Counted from the first letter of the stretch, positions 13,201 to 25,743 are shown. The stretch: 64,000 bases of DNA from Laguncularia racemosa (GCA_037954665.1 JBBMOL010000057.1:1178001-1242000), one strand, 5' to 3'. The notes: generated by a model not told the origin, from the letters alone. Numbers and translations are program-made.

Positions 13201-15741
13201 GGTGCCTGTTCTAGTGCAATCTTGATTGAGGTTAAGAATAGGAGTCTTATTACCTCTATGTGGAAAGAACAACCTGTCGAGGCCAATAAAGGCCCTCTTG
13301 ACATACCAAACAAAGATATTTCAGCCTCTCGCCGTTTTTCCGATGCTAGCGAGACAAAATCTGACGGTGTAGTTGACTCAAAAGAAACCTACTCCAGCCA
13401 TAATGATGATTCCAACAACAATACTGTGTGCAAGAATTCCGAAGATAACCATATCCTGGAGGATCACCAAGCGAATATTAATGAATCCAACGACAGTCAG
13501 GTCATTCATTCATCTTCATCTTCAATGTCCTTTTCCTCGAGTGCGGAGGATATTCAAAGTTTTGTTATTATTCAAAGAAATATCCTCAATTCTCCGGAGC
13601 TTCCACCAGAAGAAACAAAGCCACAAACCGAGCGAGATTCTCCTTTGCTCCAGCAATTGGATAGTTTTGTTATCTCTGAGATTGAACCTGCAGAGGAGAA
13701 CATCAGCTACGGTAAAAATTATGAGATCGAACCTGCAGAGGAGGACATCAACTATGGTAAAAATTATGAGATTGAACCTGCAGAGGAGAACATCAGCTAT
13801 GATAAAAACTATGAGAATGCTTCTCTAAAGAAGAGCTCGTCTTTAAATGGTTCATTCAAGGACGTTTCCGGACCTACTGAGGTTAGCATTTCTCTTAGTG
13901 AATACCCAAATACTAATGTATCTAATGATTCGGTGGAAGTAAGTAAGGAAGGAAATCAGTTGACGACAGCAAAACAGAGTAAATCCTACTTAGGGGGATT
14001 TATCAAGAAGAGCATTAGAAGTTTCTGGGAACCCAATCAGGTTGAGGAGAAGGAGAGACCTAAGGTTACTATCAATGGGCATCCCATATCAGACGATGAA
14101 CTCAGGAGAGCACAGATGCTTGCGGGGCCTATTCAACCTGGCGACTACTGGTAAACTCCATAGTAATACAGAAAATAAGAGAAATATTTTCTACCAATTT
14201 GTGCGATCTTGTATTTTAACTCTTTCATGGAATCATTTCAGATAACTTGTACTTGTGACCCTAGCAAACATGGTATCGAAAAATGAAATTATTCCGGAAT
14301 GGATAGTTCAGATGTTCATGATCTATATACTTTAAGCTAAGACTAACTGAATTTTTGTCCACTTCCCGAATTTCATCACTTGCCTACTAAGCCTACCAAC
14401 CGAGCAACGATCTTAATTTTCTTTTCTTTTAATCTTCTATTCGTAGTTGATATGTCCATCACATACTAATTTGAATTTACAGGTATGATTATCGTGCTGG
14501 ATTTTGGGGCGTTATGAACGTTCCATGTCTCGGGATTATTCCTGTAAGTACATTGCTCCTTTGACATGGCCTATTGCTTCATTTGCCCAGTTTTGTTTTA
14601 ATGGAAATCTTTTCTTGTGCTCCAGCCATCAATTGAAGAGTTCAAATATTCCATGCCACCCAATTGTGCTGCTGGAAACACGGGTGTGTTTGTAAATGGG
14701 AGAGAGCTTAATAAGAGAGATCTAAATCTCCTCGCTAGCAGAGGACTTCCTACCACGGCAGATAAGTTTTATTCCATCGACATTTGCGGGAAAGTCCTAG
14801 ATGAAGAAACTGGTGAACAGCTATATAGCCTTGGAAGACTGGCTCCAACGTAAGTTTTGTGGTTTTCAATCAACCGATGATTATTATACTTTTTTGTTAA
14901 CATAACAACTTTCAAGTTTTGAGCAAGTTCATGCATTCTTTGACAGTAATATCTTTTCTTCTGATGAATGTAATACTGTACTATATGAATCTAATTTCCA
15001 TGTTGATGTCATTATGATTCTTTTTCTACTTTTCGGTACTCAAGTCAATCATTTATTACTGGTTTTTAAGTATAAGCAGTAGTGTCCTATCAATTCATGT
15101 GCATGTTGCTACCCAATGGGGCATAAATTAAATTGCAGAAAGGTGACTGAAAATTATGATTCTAGTAAGCTACTAGCTCATTTATTCTAAAACCAGAAAT
15201 CTTAGTAGCTAAGGTTCCCATGCTGAGATTACTATCGGAGTTGAATCTTTCATTCTTCAGTGACCACGAGGTTGCATACAACTTTCGAAATGAATTTTAG
15301 CGCAGCGCTTTCTTTGGTCAAATCAATCAGAAATTTGACATGTTTTAACACTAACATGCATTCTTGTAGTTTTTCTTCTCGAAATGACTGTACCTAGCTG
15401 CATCACTTATTCATAAATGACATCTCTTGACATCCTCACTTCTTTTGATTGACTATGTATGCCGTAATACTTGGTACAACACGTAGGTAGATATAATCTT
15501 ATTTGTAGTTGTAATTCTAATTTAATACGTAGAAACCAGATCATAATTATAGTCGTAAGTACACAATGTTGAAATTCATCATGAAATCTTCGCCTTCCTG
15601 AATCATCTTAAAAGGACCTTCTCTAGTTTTTAATTTCTACTTTTTAAAACTCAAATATTTTGTTAATCTGCATTACATTTTTCATCCAGAGTCCAGAAGG
15701 CAAAGCACGGATTTGGCATGCGGGTTCCAAGAATTTCCTGA
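10235..15741 (+). CDS. DUF3133 zinc-ribbon protein with XLG-like C-terminal domain (EDR4-like family), 5 exons
   Basis: Exons 10235-10328, 11540-14150, 14483-14543, 14626-14849 and 15690-15741 join in phase at GT-AG introns to give 1013 residues. Exon 1 is almost exactly a zinc ribbon (C5, C8, C23, C26). Residues about 230-255 are a short coiled coil. A second ribbon, the DUF3133 type (C560, C563, C585, C588), follows the motif HPILGGAPF. The middle is low-complexity, Ser- and Glu-rich, with two in-frame tandem repeats. The last ~130 residues (PGDYWYDYRAGFWG, GNTGVFVNGREL) resemble the domain upstream of the G domain in extra-large G proteins. The family includes Arabidopsis EDR4, a regulator of powdery-mildew resistance, and proteins annotated as extra-large G-protein-like. 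I infer closer kinship to the latter because of the C-terminus. The ATG at 11542 is internal: starting there would lose the first ribbon. Molecular function is not established from sequence. Confidence 0.9.
10802..10884. repeat. Direct repeat pair in intron 1
   Basis: Two 32-bp copies (10802-10833 and 10853-10884), both containing CCCTAATGGGTGGCTT, lie 51 bp apart in intron 1. The surrounding ~300 bp (about 10740-11040) is less AT-rich than the rest of the intron and probably derives from a transposable element I cannot name. Confidence 0.55.
12769..12885 (+). repeat. In-frame 39-bp minisatellite, three units
   Basis: Three nearly identical 39-bp units encode a 13-residue Ser/Gly/His-rich peptide (unit SNYGSDHSSHGSG; residues about 442-480). 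A fourth, diverged unit lies about 120 bp downstream. Units 2 and 3 appear identical at the DNA level, which implies recent expansion. Confidence 0.92.
13681..13815 (+). repeat. In-frame 45-bp minisatellite, three units
   Basis: Three 45-bp units encode an acidic 15-residue peptide (unit EIEPAEENISYGKNY; residues about 746-790). They differ by a few substitutions only. The array lies in the acidic linker between the second zinc ribbon and the C-terminal domain. Confidence 0.92.
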
Positions 15742-18080
15742 AGTTTTAAATTGCCAAATCCCTTATCGATGCAGGATCATCCAATTCCACATTAGTACTG
15801 CATTTGAAGTTCTTCATTCTACAATATATATATATATGTATATATATATGTTTCTTGGTATGTTGTGCAGAAAACACTTGCTTGTAATCGATTCACTTGC
15901 TTGTTTCTTCTTCAACATCCATGCTACTAGGGTGTTTTCAGAAGGTGCTTAAGCTGCAAGAGCTGGTGTGTCTCCAGCAGTCTATGCTTGCTGGTCCATA
16001 CCCTTGTGTTCATGGGCTGAAGCTGAAGCCTGCTGGTGAAATCTTAGTTTTGGCATTCATATCCAATTCATTTGTGAAAGGTGTATACTATATTGAAGAA
16101 AATAAAATGAGTTTTTGATTTTACTCATTGCGGTATATTATGATTTTTTTGTAATTCTGTTGGTGTGCGTTCTATACCTAAGACTAAGAGAAACCTTGTA
16201 TTCGGCAAATAGAAACTGAGATAAGATGGTATTTTGACCACTTAAGTGAATCTAAGAAAACCCTAATACAAACAGCCCTAATTAAACCTAGAAATAAGAA
16301 TCCTCCTTTTTTGCCCTTTTTTTATTTATATTGCATCTATTTAACACGATCCAAGATGGAGATAAGGATGGAAATTTTTTCTTGAGGTTTATGAAATCCT
16401 TGGTTTTTTTATCTTAATGTTAATTACTAATTCTCAATATATCTTTAGATGAGCCATAATTTAGAAAGATTATTACCCTAAAAACCTATTAGAGCAATTG
16501 GTGGCTTAATTTGGCTAAGTGAATTAGGTCAATAATCAAAGTCTATAAGTTTTAACCTAGACGGCAAATGAATGTAATAAAAAATGAATTAGAAATAGAT
16601 CATGATGAAATTTATTTCTAGGTCAGTCAATAATGTATACATTAGTTTTTACCAAGTAATAATAGGATACTTGATAATTTATCAACTTAAGTATTTAAAT
16701 GAAAACATAGGTTAAAAGTAGAGTTATGAAGCATCAACATAAGTAAAAACATGTGGTTAGATCTTAATCAACTAAGTTAGGTTGAAAATAATTTTTTTGA
16801 CTATATTGGTGTTAGGTTGACCGAATTACAAGAATGTTCGATTAAGCTAACCTAGATCAATGTTTTAAACTTTTGAAACCAAGCCTTATGTTAAATCAAC
16901 CTAGTGGGCAAAAATTGAATATTCGGATTTGGACTCTTTAAAGTCAATTTCTCTAAAGTTTTCTAAATTTATTTTTTTAAAATATTATTACATGTAATTA
17001 ATGATTAAGATTATAAGAAAAAAAATGATATCATGACGATGTTAAAAGATATTTTTAAAATCCAAATAATCTCAACCTTTAATTTGTAAATTTAGAAAAA
17101 TTTAAAGAATAGTAACTTTAAAGGATCAATTTCCTTAATATTCATAGTTCAATCAAGTAAAATTTATGATAGGTTGACATTGCACTTATTTAAAATATAA
17201 ACACTTATCAAAATGTTAATTTAATTATAAGTAAATGCTTAAAACTAGAATGCTATAGGAACCACTGATACCTATCAAATAGTTTGTTACCCATATTGTA
17301 GTCAATGTTTATATAGTTTTTCTTGTGGCCAATGCCTATTGCCTAATGTGGACTAATTTATGTGAATCATAGTCCAATAAGAAATTACCAATTAAGTAGG
17401 GAGTGAAGACAGGATTAAGTGGTAGGATGTAGGATGCCTAGCTAGGTACACAATTTATAAATTGACCAAGATTGGCTATTTTAGTGGATTGGTAAGTCAA
17501 AAGGATGCAATTAGGAATTGTGGATTGAGAACTCGTCCATATAGGATACATAAGTTGTACATTTGATATTTGTGGCTTTCATGGATTGAGAACTCATAAT
17601 AAAGAGGTATCGATAAGTTGTTGTCACCCAATGTGAGGCAGTGTACGGATCCATGGACAAAAGTAAATTAAAAAACGTGAATTGGGACTTGTTTATTGAT
17701 GTGATCAATTTTTGCCTAAATTAGAGGATTGCGGTCGGATGAATAGGGATGAGGCATAGTGTAAAGATTTTCTATGATCAATTTTTGCCTAAACTAGAGG
17801 ATTGGGGTGTAAACCTTGATTTTTAAACTAGTATGCGTAAAATCAACATTCTATAAATCCTTTTGATGATCTTTTATGATTATGCGTAATTTTGATCTTA
17901 AAAATAATCTAGTTTATTTTGTCGATTGATGCTTCATATGCAATTCGTAATCGGTCCATATCTTTACTTTCTTGTAATCTAAACATAAACAGCCATAAAA
18001 GCCACTTCATGTAGTTAAAATCCATAGACAACTCTAAAAATATCCCTATTTATCTTTAATTGTGAGTGGTCGGATTTTCA
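15742..18080. other. 3' region of the zinc-ribbon gene, then intergenic
   Basis: About 15742-16130 probably includes the 3' UTR; an AATAAAA-like signal lies near 16100. Beyond that no gene is seen. A 33-bp direct repeat with core GATCAATTTTTGCCTAAA occurs at about 17702 and 17776. Confidence 0.5.
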
Positions 18081-18965
18081 TCAACATTAATGCTCCGTAA
18101 TGCAATAAAAGATAAAAGAAGAAGAATGGATAATTGAGTATATGAGCATGAAATCGAGAAATGCTAAGGTTCACAATCGGACTTGCAATGGGCCTCCATG
18201 AAGCGATAATGGCTGCATGTGCTTAACTCTCTTGTGGGGAGTGAAAGCAAAATTTGATTGGATTACTCATAGACAATCATACCGAGAGTCTATTGGGTAA
18301 GGTAATTTTGACATAACTGAGCAATGTCATGGATACTCTAATTTTAAAGGGGAACAATAGGTCCTTTATAATGAATTGGCCTATATAAAGTCCTCTTGGA
18401 ACCCATGAGAGCACTACTCTGAAATTAAAACTGGGATTGGATTTGAGAACGATCAAACCGAAATCCAGTTTTTTTATATGAAGATGTCTTCATGATGGTA
18501 TCCCAACCAACGAGAGTCCAAGGGCCAAATGACTACATGTTGAAGACATTTACCCCAAATTCAAGTCTTCTCTGAAAGCAACTGTTCAAGCCTTAGGGAC
18601 TGTCCTTTGGTTCTTCCCATTTAGCTCTCCATAAATGAATGGAGGAGATCTGTTGCTTTCCTTGTTCTCACAGAATTGTAGTGGATTTTCCTTCCTCCTG
18701 GTTAAACCAAAACAGCAGGATTCTTAACCCCTCGTCAACTAAGCCTGATTAGGTTAACATAGGCTCTTCCATGGTTGGTGAATTTTGGGCAAACCGTAGA
18801 AGGAAAAAGCGCTCTTCTATCAGTCGATCCTTTCCCCTCCTCTAGTATTCTACCCCTTGGAAAGTAGGTAAAATTGAATTGTGATGGCTCGGTAAGACTA
18901 AGCTCAAAATCTACCAAGGCCAGAGGAGCTTTTCAAGTCAATCAAGGGGCTAAGACTACTGTTTA
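18080..18965. other. Stretch of unusual composition, possible organelle-derived DNA
   Basis: This ~0.9 kb is visibly less AT-rich than its flanks and lacks their A/T tracts; its texture resembles plant mitochondrial intergenic DNA. No gene fragment is recognised, so the assignment is only a suggestion. Confidence 0.25.
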
Positions 18966-21900
18966 GTGATTCCTTTTACGAGTCTTTATTATCGTTTTAT
19001 CTTTTCGCAATTCATGGAAAAAAGGTATTTTATACACACGACCAAGTTACATGTCACTTTCTTAAATAACGTCCCAACTTTACAATTTTCAGTCCTTTGA
19101 TCCGAACCTTTTTTTTTTTTAGGCTATAGGGGGATAAGTTATGTATTTTACACCCTCAGATCTATACGACTTGTGTTACTTTTTCATGGAGGTCACAAGT
19201 GTCTATGACTCGGAATGCCATTATATATGTAGACTAAGTATACAAAGAAGAATATTCCCTCCAATTCCACTACAAAATTAATTTCTTTAAGAAAATCACG
19301 AAGTTATACATATTTTTTCCATTACTCTTACTTTTTAGTGGTGTTCTACATTGATTATTGAACAAATTTGTTCGTACTCGGTACTGATTTCTCAATTGAT
19401 TTAAATCATGCAAATTTCAATTTTGTCTAATAGATCAATATCTTGTGAATATAGATCTCTTGGGAACACCTCCATCCCTTGATTGTGTCGATTTTCATCT
19501 CTCTTTCGTCTTAATTGGCACGATCTGGAATAGATTTTGTTTAATTCCTCCTCCTTGCAAAATATAATAAAAAGTTGGCCTTTTAAATTTATATATGTTT
19601 CTATCACGTACACTGACTTTCCAACGTTTTTCATTTTTTGATTGTCTTTATCCTTTTGTTTTACCGTTTCAAGCATTCACTGAACTCTAATTAATTAGGT
19701 AATTCATTTGTTAAATAATTTTTTTTTTTCACACAAATGATGTTTTCTTGCTATTAAAAGTAAAATAACACTAATATAACCTTCTATATTGAGATATTCT
19801 ACTTTCAATCGAAATGTCGTCCTTTTATTATGTCAATTTCCTTTTATCATCATGTCCTTTGTTGGAAAAAAACAAATAATGTACTTCAATTATTATAAAT
19901 GAATACATCAAAAGTTAATGCAAAACAAATGGTACAGTTTAAAACCAAAGGCAAATTGGTTCTTTGACTTCTAAAGCCCTAATTCAACAAAAGCACTAAG
20001 CTAATCCTTTATAAAGTAGTCTTTCCTTCTATTTTGGTCCTTCGTAAGGTAATTTATGGATTAAGTTGGTTTGATTAAGTTAATCAAAGTAATCCAAATT
20101 AGGAGGTAGTTAACTTATAATTATTGATAAACATAATCGATTAAGTAGGATTAAAATTTAAGTTAAATGGGTTTTTGGATTGATGAAAATTGGATTTTCA
20201 ATTGCTTTATCAAATTATGTGTTATAGGAGAAAAACATAACCCAAGAGTAGCATCAAAAAGGGTTAGTATAAGTGAGAACAACTACTAAATTAAAAGGAT
20301 AAGTTACTAATGTAAATAGACTTTTGAGTTGCAAACTCAAGTTAAAATTAGGAAAATCTAGGTTTCAGTTAAGTGATCGTTGCAAGGTGGAGAAGATATC
20401 AAACTTTGAATAGTTTGGTCCACCAAACTTCATTAGACCCAAATCTTAGTCGACTAAACTTAACTTCATTGACTAAACTAGACCTTATATATGAAATTTA
20501 AACCCTAAGGAGATTTAATCCATCTAAACTTCAAGTTAAGTTGAGTATTTAATGAATTATTAGACACTCTGGTAAAGAGAGAGAGAGAGAGGGGGTCATA
20601 ACACATATATACACATATACATATTTGTTAGTGAAAAAAAGAATGAAACTAAATCAGATCAACTTAACTTACATGTGTGAGATGTTGCATGTAAAATCAC
20701 AGGAAGCTAAATTAGATTCACCTATAATACATGTGTTGAGTGCTAATTGATGTTGAGTTACATGTCGTAAGATGACTACTAATGTAGAATATACAAGTCA
20801 CAGAACTTGGGTACTTGTTGTTTCTTTGGGTGTGGTGACACACCAAGTGGTTAGGAATAAATGGAACTTTATGAATTTAGTGTATGACGATTTATATATT
20901 TATTTATTTTCATTAATCTATATGTATAGTTGTCTATTCATTAGATTATTTGTAAGGCTTTTGTTTACCCTTTGGGTACTTGTTGTTTTTTTTTGGGTAT
21001 TATCTAATCTCTAGTTGCTCATTTACTTCACCATAATAGTAATTCTATTTTAACCTTATTTCTTATATAATAGCTATTACGATATTTAGTTGTATTTTAA
21101 GTTAATAATAATAATTTTATAATGACTACTTATTACAAATGAAAAAAAAAAAGAATAGTCATTCATTACTCAAGTCTATGAATAGCAACTTAGTGTAGGA
21201 GTCATTTTTTTTTTTACCCCAAGATACCATCATTAAAATTAAATAATAATAATTTTATTACAACTCTATTTCATTCGTTAGTAATGACTATTATATCCAT
21301 TTAAGACATTTAGAGTGCCTTAGATGCTATAAATGCCTTGCTAGTACTTGACTACTAAAAAAAATTGGTGATAAGTTGTTATGATCTTGTAGATTCTCAT
21401 AGTGGCTATTTATCAAGTTGCTAAAGTTAAAATTTGCTTACCATAATAATAATAAAAAATCTCAAATAGTCATAAACTATTGTTGCTATACTATTTCACA
21501 TAAAAGAAATTTTACAACGGTGAATAATTGAATATGAAATGATGAATTACATACTAAAAAGAATACGATGTACATTAAAGAGCAAAGAAAAGATAGGATT
21601 CATATAACTGAGGGAATTAAAGAATGATTATTTTATAGGATGAGAAAACTTTTTCAGCATTCTTTTATGTAAAACTAGTCGATATAATTACGATTAAGAG
21701 AATGTATGTTTGCATCTAGGTATAAATATAAATGGAGAATATATATAAATTTGTAAATGTGTAAAATAAGGATAAATTTTACTCATAATATATGATACAT
21801 ATCAAAGATATTGACATCCTATAATAATTGCGTTAGGAGCATAGTATATATCACTTAAAATATTTGTACTTGAAAACAAAGGTACATTATTTACATTGTA

Positions 21901-22600
21901 GTTATCTACTTGCATGATTCAATAATAAAAGGATAAAGAAAAGGGAAAAAAATTGTACACTAATGTAGATAGAGTTGTATAATATAATATACTTGGAAAT
22001 AAATGTCCCTCTTTGACAATTAGTTATATCACATTAATATTTTTGAATAGGACAAGTTTATATAAATTCAATAGCTTTATTATTATCTTTGTTACAAATT
22101 TCACATGTTATCTTTTTTTCTTTCCTTTAATACCAATATACCCTGAGAGTATCAAATGCTAGTATGTATACAAAAGAAGCAAGTAAAATATCTAATAACG
22201 GATGTGCATTTGGTAAATGTTTCAAATTACATATATGATAAAAAATACCACCGTGAGGAATTTTTGTAAGTTAAAAGAAAATATCTCTAAAAAAATCAAT
22301 AAAATTGGGGAAAATTCATGAATTAAAAAGTTCTATATACACTATAGTGGTAATAATAATTTCGGATTTAGTTTGATATAAGTTTTTAAATTTTCCAAGA
22401 TAATAATCAACAACAATAATAATCAAAATACTATCCTTTTACACTAAGAAATTCAATTTAATTCGGTTCAATTCAATTACATGAAAATCCAATTAGCAAA
22501 TCATGCTTATGGGTTAAATTAGTATTATTAAAGGAAATCTCAGCCATTATGGAAAGAAAATATTCTACCAAAATAAAATAAGACTAAGAAATTAAAATCA
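18966..22600. other. Intergenic, AT-rich
   Basis: No gene is recognised. A short GA microsatellite lies at about 20576-20592. Confidence 0.55.
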
Positions 22601-22624
22601 ATGTTCCATTTACCACTCGACGGT

Positions 22625-22630
22625 CACGTG
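22625..22630. promoter_or_regulatory. G-box CACGTG upstream of the HMG-box gene
   Basis: Palindromic CACGTG about 295 bp upstream of the start codon, a typical bZIP/bHLH target. Function is inferred from the motif alone. Confidence 0.35.
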
Positions 22631-22739
22631 CATGCCCCTCTATGCTCCTCCCAATTGTCAATAAAAATAACAATTTCTTTTCATTGAAAACAAAAATTAA
22701 TAATAAATAAAAAAAGCAAGTATTTGAATTTGAAAATTC

Positions 22740-22750
22740 TAGCCGTTAGC
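22740..22750 (-). promoter_or_regulatory. MSA-like element (mitosis-specific activator)
   Basis: The minus strand reads GCTAACGGCTA, matching 10 of 11 positions of the MSA consensus YCYAACGGYYA bound by three-repeat MYB factors. It lies about 172 bp upstream of the HMG-box start codon. Confidence 0.6.
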
Positions 22751-22790
22751 ATTCCCCTTCATCTTCATCCCGTATCCCCTTATAACCCGC

Positions 22791-22801
22791 CCCAACGGAA
22801 C
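22791..22801 (+). promoter_or_regulatory. Second MSA-core motif
   Basis: CCCAACGGAAC contains the AACGG core plus the upstream pyrimidines of the MSA consensus (8 of 11 positions). It lies 121 bp before the start codon and 51 bp from the first MSA motif. Confidence 0.45.
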
Positions 22802-22818
22802 CTAGATAGAAACACACA

Positions 22819-22900
22819 ATCCCCCCTCTCTGTCTCTCTCTCTCTTTCTCTCCCTCTCTTTATACTCCCTCAATCTCTTCCTTCATCTCTCCGCGCCATC
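22819..22900 (+). promoter_or_regulatory. CT-rich leader (Y-patch) of the HMG-box gene
   Basis: A run of CT dinucleotides and pyrimidine tracts directly upstream of the start codon, typical of plant core promoters and 5' leaders. Confidence 0.5.
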
Positions 22901-22921
22901 GCCGATTCCGCTGTCATCGAG

Positions 22922-25144
22922 ATGCCCATGAACGCGACCAAGAAATCGAAGAACTCCAGGAAGGCTTTGAAGCAAAAGAAACCATCTGCAAATGAAGCCA
23001 ACATCCTTGCCCAGAAGATCTCGGCTGAACCCTCTCCTGTGCCAGTACCGACATCTGCTGAACTGAACCCCATCAAGGAGAACATCCAGGGCCTGTCCTC
23101 TCCTAAGAAAGGGAAGTCGAAATCGAAGTCGAAGGCAACACATCAACATAATGAACCACCACAACAGCAACAGCAGGATTTTGAGAGAGAGTTGCAAGCA
23201 ATGCAAGAAATGATGGAGAAGTTGAAGATTGAGAAGGAAAAGACCGAGGATCTCTTGAAGCAAAAGGATGAAATCTTGAAGCAAAAGGATGAGGAGTTGA
23301 AGAAGCTGCATAAATTGAAGGAATTTAAGCCCACTGTGGTTAGTTTTTTCGTAGTTGTCTCAATTCGATATACAATTACATGTGTCCGTTTGATCGGCAA
23401 AATGCTCTTATGTTATTTTTGTCCGGCTTATAATGTTAGTTATATGTTTTATTTCAGTCCTTCCCAATTGTTGTGAAAGACAAGGAACAGGACAAGAAGG
23501 AGAAAAAGAAGACTTGCCCAGAAATTAGGAGACCTTCTACTCCATACATCCTTTGGTGCAAAGATCAATGGAATGAGGTAAAAAGAAACGATTTTTTTAA
23601 TTTTTATTTTCTTAGGGCTCTGACCATTGATTTGTGATTATTTTACTATATATGGTGCTAATTTAGATAATATTTGGTGCAGGTTAAGAAACAAAACCCT
23701 GAAGCAGAATTCAAAGAAATATCGAATATTTTGGGGGCAAAGTGGAAGAATATTTCTGCAGAGGAAAAGAAACCTTACGAGGAAAAATACCAGGCTGAGA
23801 AAGAAGCTTATCTGCAAATAATGGCTAAAGAGCAACGCGAAGCTGAAGCAATGAAGCTTTTGGAGGAGGAGCATAAAAAGAAGTCAGCCATGGAGTTGCT
23901 TGACCAATACCTCCAGTTTAAACAGGAAGCTGAGAAAGATAATAAGAAGACTAAGTAATCATGATTAATCGCTTTTATTCTTGTTGTTTACAGAAGACCA
24001 ATTATGTTTATTCTACTTGAAGCTGATATATATGTCTGTGTTTGCTATATATGCTTTTTTATAGGAAAGAGAGGGATCCCATGAAACCTAAACAACCAAT
24101 GTCAGCATTTTTCCTATTCTCAAACGAAAGAAGAGCTGCGCTGCTGGGGGAGAATAAGAATGTTTTGGAGGTGATTTAATATTATCAATTTGGACGAATT
24201 GATACTATTGGTTATATCTCTAAGGCTAATTTGGTTGATCATGGTGTAGGTCTCGAAAATATTGGGCGAGGAGTGGAAAAACATGTCGGAAGGTCAGAAA
24301 AAGCCTTATGAAGAGGTTTGTAACTTACAAATTCTTAGTTTATGTGAGATGTTTGAAGTTGTTTACTGATTGCATATGAATGTATGCAGATTGCCAAGAA
24401 AAATAAGGACAAGTATCTGCAAGAAATGGAGGCTTATAAACAAAAGAAGGAAGAAGAAGCAGATAGTCTTAGGAAGGAAGAGGAGGAGCAGATGAAGCTT
24501 CAAAAACAAGAAGCTCTACAATTGCTAAAGAAAAAGGAGAAGACGGACAACATAATTAAGGTCCCTATTCCTTATCATTAACTTGGGTTTTAGATTGTTG
24601 GAAAATAAAGTAATTTTAGAGGTAGATGATAAAGATGTTATTAATGATTTTGCAGAAAACTAAAGAAGATAGACAGAAGAAGAAGAAACAGAATGAAGAT
24701 AAGAAAAATGTGGATCCTAACAAGCCGAAGAAGCCTGCTTCCTCATTCCTTTTGTTCAGGTATAAATTAGCTTAAAGAATATGGATAGAAAGCTTCAAAG
24801 ATGATCACTGAATGTTATTATTGTTGTCTCATTGCAGCAAAGAAACAAGGAAGAACCTGTTGGAGGAAAGGCCCGGTATTAACAATTCGACATTGACTGC
24901 GCTAATTTCTGTCAAGTGGAAGGTATATTTAAGATTGGTGCTTGTGCAACTTTTAGGATAATTTTCGATATGAGAAGGAAGTGTATTAAATCTGGATAAA
25001 TGACATGTGCAATCTTAGGAATTGAGTGAAGAGGAGAGACAACTGTGGAACGCAAAGGCGGCGGAAGCCATGGAGGCATATAAGAAGGAATTGGAAGATT
25101 ACAACAAATCAGTTGCAGCTGCTGGTAATGAAGGATGCGAATAG
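22922..25144 (+). CDS. 3xHMG-box: Three-HMG-box chromosomal protein (3xHMG-box type), 9 exons
   Basis: Exons 22922-23338, 23458-23577, 23683-23954, 24065-24170, 24250-24315, 24390-24560, 24656-24759, 24838-24922 and 25019-25144 join in phase to give 488 residues. The basic N-terminus (MPMNATKKSKNSRKALKQKK) matches the family and fixes the start. A Lys/Glu-rich coiled coil covers about 85-135. HMG boxes lie at about 163-228 (RRPSTPYILW), 277-342 (KPKQPMSAFFLF) and 405-478 (KPKKPASSFLLF), joined by charged linkers. Arabidopsis HMGB6 and HMGB13 have this plant-specific three-box layout, are made mainly in dividing cells and bind mitotic and meiotic chromosomes. Box 2 is split over three exons. 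Intron 6 has a weak donor (AAG|GTCCCT), but the joined protein matches the family across it. Confidence 0.95.
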
Positions 25145-25613
25145 AGTAGCATTCTAATATGTTCAAGTGCTAATTGAACATCTAAGTAGAATGTAATTGG
25201 ATGGCCATAAGACAATAACAATACCTTATCTTAGATGTTTCATTTGCCCCCCTATGATGTAGTTTGTGACTGGTGAATGTCAACGGATACTCACTTTCCA
25301 ATGGAAAATTTTTCAGTGAAAATTTTTTTAAGTTTCAAAACTGTTACTATTTGTCGTGCAATAGTTTCAGTTGAAGGCAGACATTGCCGCCCAAAATTAC
25401 ACATCTGCAGGGATCCGGTGACCCGCCTTCCCTAAGATTGAGAATAGAGAAACAGGTGTTTCAAGCAAAATATTTTCATTTTCACTTGCTTTCTTGATGT
25501 ATTTCCACCTCCACCGCGTTTGCTTCCCTGGGCACAGCTAGGCAATACAATGGCTTGAATTTACCATGATAAATGCAAACTTTCAATCTATATTAATTAC
25601 ACGAGAAGTACAG

Positions 25614-25743
25614 GTTTATGCAAAAACTTTAGACTACATAGCAATCCCCATAAATCAATCAGAAGAATATCAAATCATGTTTATGCAAAAACTTTAGACT
25701 ACATAGCAAAATCCCCATAATTCAATCAGAAGAATATCAAATT
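25614..25743. repeat. 65-bp tandem duplication downstream of the HMG-box gene
   Basis: Two almost identical 65-bp units (25614-25678 and 25679-25743), each starting GTTTATGCAAAAACTTTAGA, differing at a handful of positions. Confidence 0.9.

Noticed and set aside
12139..13313. Several open frames antisense to exon 2 of the zinc-ribbon gene
   Set aside because: They mirror the coding strand and its tandem repeats; no splice logic or family features.
20402..20432. Short palindrome AGTTTGGTCCACCAAACT
   Set aside because: An 8-bp stem in AT-rich intergenic DNA, not associated with any gene or element end.
22724..22921. In-frame upstream extension of the HMG-box protein
   Set aside because: The extra 66 residues are encoded by the CT-rich leader and MSA motifs, look like no protein, and the family start matches MPMNATKKSKNSRKALKQKK at 22922.
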